From NCBI RefSeq assembly GCF_009812035.1, contig NZ_VZIZ01000029.1:1-64000 (forward strand): a DNA stretch of 64,000 nucleotides, given 5' to 3'. A program made the position numbers and the translations under genes. Below, one piece after another: positions 56,948 to 64,000 of this stretch. The notes under the pieces were generated by a model. It was not told where the DNA came from and did not search any database. It was given only the letters and a program-made list of their open reading frames with translations. Source of the stretch: Psychrobacter nivimaris. GTDB lineage: Bacteria; Pseudomonadota; Gammaproteobacteria; Pseudomonadales; Moraxellaceae. Every line of letters starts with the position of its first letter. The first letter of the stretch is position 1.

Positions 56948-59443
56948 CTAGAACCATTCAACAGCACGGTCATACCAAGTATCAGCACGGTCTTCATCAC
57001 CTTCACTTTGCTCGCTGCTACCTGCTGCATCATCAGATTCAACATTTGGAATCTCTAAACCTTCGCGGCGACGTTGTTGATTGATATCACCTTGCTGGTT
57101 CTGAAACTGTGTCTGTTCACGAGCGCGATCTTGCTGATACAGGCTCAGCGCACAACTGCTGGCTTCTTCTGGTAGGTGAGCTGACATTACTGGTAAGTAG
57201 CGAGCGTTAGCGCAGCGTTCATTAGACAGTTTGCCTGAATTGTTCTCTAGCCATAACCACTCGATACCTTCTGGCTCTGGTAGGGCAACTGGAGTCAGTT
57301 TTAGGCGTTTCATATAATCTACCCAAACTGGTAAGGCGCCAGTGCCACCACTTAAACCAATCGGTTTATTATCATCACGACCAACCCAAACGACACTCAC
57401 ATAGTTACCACTATAGCCTGCAAACCAAGCATCACGGTAGTCGTTTGTTGTACCTGTTTTTCCGGCTAGGTTTAAATTACTGCCGAGTGATTGGGCGCGT
57501 CTGGCTGTACCATTTGAGACGACTTGCTGTAATGCATAGTTGGTCAAAAAGTTGGTTTCAGGTGGAATACTGCGCTGAGTGTTAAGCCCAGTACGCTGTA
57601 AGATACGGCCGCGATCATCAATGACCGTACGAATACTATGAATAGGCGTACGGAAGCCACCAGTGGCAAAGACTTGATAAATGCCAAGCATATCCATCGG
57701 ACTCAAATTAACTGAGCCTAACAATGCTGATGGGTAAGGTGGTATTTTTTCTTTGATACCCATGCGCTGTAATTGCTTAGCAAAGGTATTAACGCCGAAC
57801 TCCATACCTAAGCGTACTGCCGCCTGATTATAGGATTGAGATAGTGCCGTGGTAAATGGTACATAGCCATGATCACGGTTGTCGTAGTTTTTAGGGTTCC
57901 AGTCAGTACCGTCGTTTAGATTGACCGTAATAGGGGAGTCATCTACTGAACTGGCCAAATTGTAACGACCGCTCTCAAGCGCAGTCATATAAATGATAGG
58001 TTTAAGCAATGAGCCGACTTGGCGTTTGGCATCGACCGCACGGTTAAACCCTGTAAATTCACTACCACTACCTACAACAGACACTAGCTCGCCAGTCTCA
58101 GGGTTGGCACTCACTAACGCGCCTTGTAAATCCTTAGTTTTGCTACTATTACGACGCAGCTCACCAAGTTTTCTATCAACGGCCTTGTCTGCTGCCAATT
58201 GAGCGATAGGGTCTAAGGTGCTGATAATAATCAGACCTTCGTTTTTGAGGTCGTCAGAATAGTAAACGGTATTTAGCTCACGTTTAACAATATCCAAGAA
58301 GTCAGGGAACTGACTTTTGCCTTCAGCAGGCTTATCCACGATGCCAAGCGGTTGCTTTAAGGCTTTGTCGTAGTCTTCTTGGCTCAGTGTACCCATGGTC
58401 AGCATGTTATTAAGCACCACATCACGGCGTGCTTTTGAGTCGTTTGGATTACGACGTGGGTTATAGATACTTGGGCCTTTTGCCATACCAACCAGCATCG
58501 CTTGCTGATCTAAGCGCAGCTCATTAAGTGGTTTGTCAAAATAAAACTGTGATGCCAAACCAAAGCCATTGATAGAGCGGTTGCCATTTTGACCCAGATA
58601 AATCTCATTCAAATAGGTCTGTAAAATCTCATCTTTGCTGTAATGCAGTTCAAGTAGCACGGCCATCAATGCTTCATTGGCTTTGCGTTTGATAGTGCGA
58701 TCTGAGTTGAGATAAAAGTTTTTGATCAGCTGCTGGGTGATTGTCGAACCACCTTGTCTGGCACCACCAGTAAAGTTATTGATTACGGCACGGGCGATAC
58801 CACGTACCGATACCCCTTTATGCTCATAAAACGCGCGATCTTCGGTAGCGATAAGGGCATCAATTAACGGCTGAGGCACTTCGTCCAAAGACACAACCAT
58901 CCGATCTTCATTACTGTCTGGATAGATACCACCGATATTGACAGGCTCTAAACGAATGATGCCGCTTTTGGCAGGCAGAGTACTCTGGATAGATTCTACT
59001 TTATTGCCAGAAATCGTCATTTTGATGACTTGCTCGGCATCTTTATCATTAGCACTATACGTAAAGCCGCGCGTGTGAATAAAGTAAGTATTACCTGTTC
59101 GATGATAGGTACCTGTACGATCATAAGCTTTGTTGCTTTGATAATTGAGCAACTCTAGCCATGTCTTCATCGTATCTCTATCGACATTGGCGCCTTGATA
59201 CAGCTCAAGCGGCTGCGAATACACTTTGGCTGGAATGTCCCAGCGCTTGCCCTCAAACTTATGAGTAATGGTGCGATCAAGTTTGATCAAATACAGCGCC
59301 AATAGCACCATGCCTGCGATAATGATAATTAATAGCAGACTACTAAAAACCAAGCCGCGCTGCTGCGAGGGTAGCGTGTGCATAGCAGACTTAGATGACG
59401 CTGATAACTTGGTATTTGGTAACTTGTAATTAGGTTTTTGCAC
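56948..59443 (-). CDS. mrcB: Penicillin-binding protein 1B (bifunctional glycosyltransferase/transpeptidase)
   Basis: Class A PBP that builds and crosslinks peptidoglycan. One membrane helix (about residues 30-50). The glycosyltransferase shows EDRAFYEHKGV (catalytic Glu), GGSTITQQLIKN and KRKANEALMAVLLE. The transpeptidase shows GSLLKPIIY (S-x-x-K), SYN and KTGTTND. The C-terminal tail is acidic and disordered (residues about 790-831), beyond the E. coli end. 831 residues is near the norm of 844. I use GTG 59443, with weak support; an internal ATG at 59383 is the alternative. lpoP follows. Confidence 0.95.
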   Translation of the reverse strand: MQKPNYKLPNTKLSASSKSAMHTLPSQQRGLVFSSLLLIIIIAGMVLLALYLIKLDRTITHKFEGKRWDIPAKVYSQPLELYQGANVDRDTMKTWLELLNYQSNKAYDRTGTYHRTGNTYFIHTRGFTYSANDKDAEQVIKMTISGNKVESIQSTLPAKSGIIRLEPVNIGGIYPDSNEDRMVVSLDEVPQPLIDALIATEDRAFYEHKGVSVRGIARAVINNFTGGARQGGSTITQQLIKNFYLNSDRTIKRKANEALMAVLLELHYSKDEILQTYLNEIYLGQNGNRSINGFGLASQFYFDKPLNELRLDQQAMLVGMAKGPSIYNPRRNPNDSKARRDVVLNNMLTMGTLSQEDYDKALKQPLGIVDKPAEGKSQFPDFLDIVKRELNTVYYSDDLKNEGLIIISTLDPIAQLAADKAVDRKLGELRRNSSKTKDLQGALVSANPETGELVSVVGSGSEFTGFNRAVDAKRQVGSLLKPIIYMTALESGRYNLASSVDDSPITVNLNDGTDWNPKNYDNRDHGYVPFTTALSQSYNQAAVRLGMEFGVNTFAKQLQRMGIKEKIPPYPSALLGSVNLSPMDMLGIYQVFATGGFRTPIHSIRTVIDDRGRILQRTGLNTQRSIPPETNFLTNYALQQVVSNGTARRAQSLGSNLNLAGKTGTTNDYRDAWFAGYSGNYVSVVWVGRDDNKPIGLSGGTGALPVWVDYMKRLKLTPVALPEPEGIEWLWLENNSGKLSNERCANARYLPVMSAHLPEEASSCALSLYQQDRAREQTQFQNQQGDINQQRRREGLEIPNVESDDAAGSSEQSEGDEDRADTWYDRAVEWF

Positions 59444-59880
59444 GGATGTCGCACCATTTTTGGATAAAAAACTGCCTCATAATGACGCAAATTGACAAAT
59501 TTTTCAATCTATCATCGTCAACGCAGGCATTTATTGGTCGTAGACCATGAGCAATGATACTGCTCATAGCGATAGCTTATAGTATAATCCCTATTAAAAT
59601 ACCGATACTTGTAATAAAGCGTCAGTCACTTTCAATCTGGTAGATAAACGCCATATAAGATAACAATTTACGATTGCCCTCACGATGTATTTTGTATGAA
59701 TTCGCTGTTGCTAATGGTTTGCTATTAGCCGTTCGTTATCAATATTATGCTACTAGCGGTAGTGATATTTAAGTGATTAAAAACGGCTCTATTGCATGAC
59801 GTACAGTACAGTCAATACGAGCAAGTTTGCTTTAAATGAATGCATTTTGAGCAAGCCTGTCAAAGGAAGTAAGCGCGACT
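59444..59880. other. Divergent region between mrcB and the copper P-ATPase
   Basis: 437 bp. It contains a short inverted repeat ATGAGCA-7-TGCTCAT (59547-59567) and a TATAAT at 59583-59588 without a good -35. Both divergent promoters must lie here but are not resolved. Confidence 0.5.
59547..59567. repeat. Small inverted repeat in the mrcB/ccoI divergent region
   Basis: ATGAGCA (59547-59553) and TGCTCAT (59561-59567) are 7-bp complements around a 7-bp spacer; it could be an operator. Confidence 0.4.
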
Positions 59881-62679
59881 ATGTCTAGTATCCCATCATC
59901 AGTATCATCTGCTATCAATCATTCTTACGAAGACACCTCTATCATCGAAGGCTTAGTGCTTCCGCTGGCTGACCACTGTTTTCACTGTGGTGATCCCGTA
60001 CCTCAGCCACCGTTTCATGCTGAGATATTAGGTCAGTCACGAGAGATGTGTTGTATGGGCTGTCAGTTAGCTGCCCAAAGCATAGTAGAGGCTGGTCTTG
60101 AGCAGTATTATCTTGACCGTTCAGAGATTAACCGTACGGCAAGTTTGCCAACTCAGCTGACGCGTCTCGAGGTCTACGATCATGACGAGATAAAATCGCA
60201 ATTCGTTTACGCGCAAGATGGCATGTCAGTAGCAGAGCTGTCTGTTAATAACTTACGCTGTGCTGCTTGTACTTGGCTGATTGAGTCGCGTCTCGATGAG
60301 CTAGAGGGTATTGGTAAATGTCAGGTAAATTTGACCAACCAACGTATGCGGGTCATTTGGGATGAAAACAAATTACCCATCAGTCGTATTTTAGCGGTCA
60401 TCAACGAAATCGGCTACGAAGCCAAGCCTTATCGCCAAGATACACACGAAGCCATGCTGGCACGTCATAACAATCAAATGCTATTGCGTCTCGGCATCGC
60501 TGCACTAGGTTCGATGCAAGCGATGATGTATGCCGTTGCGCTTTATTTTGGTGAGTATAGCGACATGTTGATATTCCAACGTGACTTTTTGCGTTGGGTG
60601 TCTTTATTTGTGAGTACGCCTGTATTTTTCTATGCTGGCATTCCTTTCTTCACCTCTGCATGGTCAGCAATTCGTGCGCGCCAAGTCAATATGGATGTGC
60701 CCGTCAGTCTTGCATTGATTATCACTTTCTTTGCCAGTCTCTACGCTACCATCACTGGGCAAGGGGAGACGTATTATGACTCGGTCAGCATGTTTATCTT
60801 CTTTCTGTTAGCAGGGCGTTATATCGAGCATAACGCACGTCTAAAAGCCGCGACTATGGCTAATGATTTGGTGGTGGTCGAGCCGGTATTGGTGCAAAAA
60901 GTCGCTGAAGACAAAGCAGCTGCCGAGCGTATTTTACAACTGCTGAAAGAAAATGAGTCTCAGCAAGATGAGCTTATTGAAAATGAAACTACTAAAGGTG
61001 AGTCGGCTACAGTAGAGCCGATGCCTGACTTTATGCAGCGTATGGACGCCAATGTTTATCAGCTCACATCGCGTATCGCTCAAGAATGGCAGCAGTCACG
61101 TAACCAACCGAATACGCAATCACAGCCCGAAGGCGATATAGAGTCAAAGCAAATGGTCACCGCTCATAGTTTACAAGTGGGCGACATCATTTTGGTTGAA
61201 GCGGGTTCTGAGATTATCAGTGATGGTATCTTGCTAAGCTCTACTGCAACAGTGTCACAAAGTCTACTGACGGGCGAGGGTGATTTAATCATCAAATCTC
61301 AAGGCGATTATATTGTTGGTGGTGCACAAAACGATAGCCAGCCGTTTGAGATGCTAGTCACCGCCTTACCAAAAGACAGTCAGATAGGCTTAATTGATCG
61401 ATTGATGAATCGTGCCATGAGCGAAAAACCCAAATTGGCGCAGCAAGCAGATAAGCTGGCACGTTGGTTTGTCGCGCGTATTTTGGTTTTATCCGTCTTA
61501 GTATTTGTCGGCTGGTATATTGTTGACCCAAGCCAAGCCATTTGGGCAACCGTGGCAGTCTTAGTCGCTACTTGTCCATGTGCATTGTCATTGGCGACGC
61601 CGATTGCCTTGACCGTCTCAACCAATCGTCTGGCAAGTTATGGTTTTTTGACGACGCGTGGACATACATTACAAACGCTAGCTGAAATCACGCATGTTGC
61701 TTTTGATAAAACTGGCACGCTGACTTATGGCAAACCAAACCTACTAAATATCGAGTTAATCACATCAAAAAGCCAGACCGAAACTGACGATTTGTCATTA
61801 ACAGCGCAAAAAGATACGCTGTTGGCCATTGCAGCTGCACTAGAAGTAGGGAGTCGTCATCCAATTGCCCACGCGTTACTGACGGCAGCCTATCAGTTAC
61901 ATCTACCATCGACGCAAGCCGTACAGCATTATCCAGCAGGCGGTGTAGAAGCGATGATTGATGGCACTGTATATCGAATCGGTCACAAGGACTTTGCGTT
62001 AGACAGAACAGATAATAGCGCCAATGATATAGATGCTAGTAATGATTTAACCATTGATCTGGTAGCTCAGCGAGCCAGCTCAGCAGTGGTATTGTCTTAT
62101 CAAAATACTGATAGCAAAAAATGGCAAGCGCTGGCATGCTTTTATTTCAATGACAAGGTACGTGATAGTGCGCAGTCGATGCTCGATACGCTTAAAGCAC
62201 TAGGTATCGAGTCTGTTATGTTGACAGGTGATCCAAGCCCGCAAGCGCTAGTCATGGCTGAGAGTTTAGGTATGCAAGCAGCATACAATGGACTATCACC
62301 AACTGATAAGGTCAATCATATCCAGCAGTTGCAAGCTAATGGTGCTGTGGTATTGATGGTAGGTGATGGTATCAACGATGCACCAGTGCTAGCCGCAGCA
62401 GATGTGTCGACCTCGATTGCAGGTGCGGCAGACTTAGCACAAGTATCTAGTGATAGTATTATCTTAAATGGACAGATCGAGGCCATCACTGCGGCTAAAC
62501 GCATCTCTGATAAGACGGAACGTATTATCAAGCAAAATTTCCGTTGGGCGCTCGCTTACAACAGTATCGTCCTGATACCAGCGGCTTTAGGCTATGTGCC
62601 ACCATGGCTCGCTGCAATTGGTATGTCGCTCAGCTCATTGTTTGTTGTATTAAATGCATTGCGTCTAAAACGTGCTTAG
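59881..62679 (+). CDS. ccoI: Copper-translocating P-type ATPase, CcoI/FixI type
   Basis: Heavy-metal P1B ATPase that in the CcoI/FixI group exports copper for cytochrome cbb3 oxidase maturation. An N-terminal cysteine-rich segment (HCFHCGD at about 32-38, MCCMGC) precedes an HMA domain with CAACTWLIESRL. Eight membrane helices flank the A-domain TGE (LLTGEGD), the CPC metal-binding motif (ATCPCALSLA), DKTGTLTYGKP (Asp about 607), SRHPIA and GDGINDAP. The cysteine-rich N-terminus and CPC fit FixI. About 100 polar residues (330-429) enlarge the loop before the A-domain, giving 932 residues against about 800. No ccoNOP or ccoS is adjacent. The cbb3 role is therefore inferred. Confidence 0.82.
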   Translation: MSSIPSSVSSAINHSYEDTSIIEGLVLPLADHCFHCGDPVPQPPFHAEILGQSREMCCMGCQLAAQSIVEAGLEQYYLDRSEINRTASLPTQLTRLEVYDHDEIKSQFVYAQDGMSVAELSVNNLRCAACTWLIESRLDELEGIGKCQVNLTNQRMRVIWDENKLPISRILAVINEIGYEAKPYRQDTHEAMLARHNNQMLLRLGIAALGSMQAMMYAVALYFGEYSDMLIFQRDFLRWVSLFVSTPVFFYAGIPFFTSAWSAIRARQVNMDVPVSLALIITFFASLYATITGQGETYYDSVSMFIFFLLAGRYIEHNARLKAATMANDLVVVEPVLVQKVAEDKAAAERILQLLKENESQQDELIENETTKGESATVEPMPDFMQRMDANVYQLTSRIAQEWQQSRNQPNTQSQPEGDIESKQMVTAHSLQVGDIILVEAGSEIISDGILLSSTATVSQSLLTGEGDLIIKSQGDYIVGGAQNDSQPFEMLVTALPKDSQIGLIDRLMNRAMSEKPKLAQQADKLARWFVARILVLSVLVFVGWYIVDPSQAIWATVAVLVATCPCALSLATPIALTVSTNRLASYGFLTTRGHTLQTLAEITHVAFDKTGTLTYGKPNLLNIELITSKSQTETDDLSLTAQKDTLLAIAAALEVGSRHPIAHALLTAAYQLHLPSTQAVQHYPAGGVEAMIDGTVYRIGHKDFALDRTDNSANDIDASNDLTIDLVAQRASSAVVLSYQNTDSKKWQALACFYFNDKVRDSAQSMLDTLKALGIESVMLTGDPSPQALVMAESLGMQAAYNGLSPTDKVNHIQQLQANGAVVLMVGDGINDAPVLAAADVSTSIAGAADLAQVSSDSIILNGQIEAITAAKRISDKTERIIKQNFRWALAYNSIVLIPAALGYVPPWLAAIGMSLSSLFVVLNALRLKRA

Positions 62680-62727
62680 TCTCTTTAAAAAGTATTTAAT
62701 GTAAACAGGTCTGTAAAGTTTGCCCAT

Positions 62728-62765
62728 AAAAAAACCGCCTTGCATCAAATGGAAGGCGGTTTTTT
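62728..62765. terminator. Bidirectional terminator between ccoI and yccA
   Basis: Stem AAAAACCGCCTT / AAGGCGGTTTTT with an 11-nt loop, T-runs on both strands. Confidence 0.9.
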
Positions 62766-62798
62766 CTATACAGAGATACTGTTAGGTTACTCTTACAA

Positions 62799-63521
62799 TT
62801 AGTCTTGTAGATAGCTTAGCAGACGCATAAATTCGATATACATCCAGACGAGGGTTGCAAGAATACCAATACTGAACAACCATTCGTAATCTTCAGAAAC
62901 ACCCATCGCAACACCGCGATCAATATTATCGAAATCTAATAGCAAGGTGAAAGAAGCGATAACGATGACAAATAAGCTAAAGCCAATAGCGATAGCGCCA
63001 CCTTCAAATAGGAACGGCAATGATGAACCAAACGCTAGAGAAAGTACCCACTGTGCTACATAAACAAGCATAATGGCAATAACCGCTGAGGTCACGATAG
63101 AGCGGAACTTTTCAGTAACCTTAACTAAACCTGAACGATATAGACCAAGCATAACCGCAGCTGTGACGAAAGTTGCGCACATCGCCGTGACTGGTACTGT
63201 TGGATACATTCTCATGAAAAATAATGAGATACCGCCCAAAAAGATACCTTCTAGCAATGCATAAGGCACTGCCAACGTCTTGGCTTTTTGTGGCTTAAAA
63301 GTGATAAAAAGGGCAAGAACAAACGCAGCAATCATGCTACCAAAGGCTGCCATCGTAATAAAACCTTGCGATAAACCTGCCATAAGCGCATAAAAGAAAA
63401 AGCCCACACCAGTAATAGCTGATAAACCAAGTAACAAGCTGGTCTTTTGAATTACGCCCTTGACCGTCATTGGATTACCGCCGATCGCAAGTTCTGCGCG
63501 ACTGACAATAGGATTGGCCAT
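62799..63521 (-). CDS. yccA: Bax inhibitor-1/YccA-family membrane protein
   Basis: Seven-helix inner membrane protein of the TMBIM/BI-1 family. In E. coli YccA is a substrate and modulator of the FtsH protease. Helices run from about residue 26 to 235, with the family segment VPYALLEGIFLGGIS and the VIVIASFTLLLDFDNIDRG stretch near the second-last helix. The C-terminal region (YEWLFSIGILATLVWMYIEFMRLLSYLQD) is typical. 240 residues. ATG 63521 has AAGGA 8 bases upstream; a TTGACA-16-TAAAGT promoter lies at 63566-63593. Confidence 0.88.
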   Translation of the reverse strand: MANPIVSRAELAIGGNPMTVKGVIQKTSLLLGLSAITGVGFFFYALMAGLSQGFITMAAFGSMIAAFVLALFITFKPQKAKTLAVPYALLEGIFLGGISLFFMRMYPTVPVTAMCATFVTAAVMLGLYRSGLVKVTEKFRSIVTSAVIAIMLVYVAQWVLSLAFGSSLPFLFEGGAIAIGFSLFVIVIASFTLLLDFDNIDRGVAMGVSEDYEWLFSIGILATLVWMYIEFMRLLSYLQD

Positions 63522-63840
63522 ACATAAGTCCTTAATAATAAAATATAAAAATAGTGATGTTAGTTACTTTAGCAAAACCGCCATTATTGTCAACTGTGTT
63601 TGCGTGACAACTGCTGCGGTGCAACCTTAGACTGCTCATTGGCTAGCGCATCGGGCTACTGTATCGCTCAATACGCTAATTGAAAAACTGAACAGAAAGA
63701 TCTGACTAAGTAAAACATTCGATAGCTTTTATATGGGGTCAGTTACGACAGTTAACAACGATAATTCATAAACATGCTAGTCTAAGCGCGCATTTATCGC
63801 TATCATTACCTTGTACTTTACCGTTATACCGAGTCGTTTT
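63522..63840. other. Divergent region between yccA and nadK
   Basis: 319 bp containing the yccA promoter. No clear nadK promoter was found, and no ORF. Confidence 0.5.
63566..63593 (-). promoter_or_regulatory. yccA promoter
   Basis: Minus strand -35 TTGACA (63588-63593), 16-bp spacer, -10 TAAAGT (63566-63571). Confidence 0.5.
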
Positions 63841-64000
63841 ATGGAAAACTCAGCGCAGTCAGCAAGATTGCCACACTTACATGAATCAGAGCTATTCCAC
63901 GCTATTAAAAACCCCGCCTTTAGGCGTATTGGTCTAATGGGCCGTGCTGGTAAACGTAGTGTCACTCGAAGCTTGGTACAGATTGCCCAAACCGTCAATG
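63841..64000 (+). CDS. nadK: NAD kinase, N-terminal fragment cut by the window edge
   Basis: Only about 53 residues are visible, starting MENSAQSARLPHLHESELFH and containing FRRIGLMGRAGKRSVTRSLVQIAQ. This resembles the N-terminus of the Moraxellaceae NAD kinase (PpnK), in which a GLMGR-type strand begins the fold. NAD kinase phosphorylates NAD+ to NADP+. The catalytic GGDGS motif would be outside the window. The start ATG 63841 is the first Met in the frame; no strong Shine-Dalgarno is visible. The reading frame runs off the right edge, so the gene is incomplete here but not broken. Confidence 0.75.
   Translation, partial: MENSAQSARLPHLHESELFHAIKNPAFRRIGLMGRAGKRSVTRSLVQIAQTVN

Overview
The window is a gene-dense stretch of ordinary chromosome from a gammaproteobacterium of the Moraxellaceae. 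The proteins and the AT-leaning, Q/N/D/S-rich coding style point to Psychrobacter. Evidence includes the NAD kinase N-terminus at the right edge, the long 480-residue type of glyceraldehyde-3-phosphate dehydrogenase, and acidic low-complexity inserts in otherwise conserved proteins. I see no rRNA, tRNA, CRISPR array, insertion sequence, prophage or integration scar. About 50 genes are called, nearly all housekeeping.

Left part (1-20 kb): tamA-tamB (outer-membrane/inner-membrane translocation and assembly module), a small Fur-box-controlled hemP, a Nudix/thiamine-phosphate-synthase-like fusion, a lipocalin with a long N-terminal extension, gap, obgE-proB, hemE, argC and a membrane coiled-coil protein. 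Middle (20-39 kb): clpS and clpA, ung-tadA, cmk-rpsA-ihfB-lapA-pyrF (a classic gammaproteobacterial order), a metallophosphoesterase, a histidine-phosphatase-like protein, rpsT (minus strand), a short-chain-dehydrogenase-like protein, rraA, mfd and a HIT-family hydrolase. Right part (39-64 kb): a membrane class III nucleotide cyclase, the isc iron-sulfur cluster on the minus strand (iscR-iscS-iscU-iscA-hscB-hscA-fdx), a UbiJ-like protein, an HU gene and ppiD, then minus-strand prmA - DUF3426 protein - fis - purH, the PBP1B/LpoP-like pair, a CcoI/FixI-type copper P-ATPase, a YccA/Bax-inhibitor-1 protein and the start of nadK.

The more informative signals are regulatory or architectural. They are: a Fur box over the hemP promoter; an IscR type-1 site over the iscR promoter; a structured rpsA leader; terminator-like hairpins placed directly in front of the Shine-Dalgarno of hemE and purH and between iscU and iscA; and large acidic or low-complexity inserts in TamA, ClpA, CcoI and Mfd. 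I did not find a convincing novel multi-gene system. Starts were chosen from Shine-Dalgarno sites and family lengths; several are noted as uncertain.
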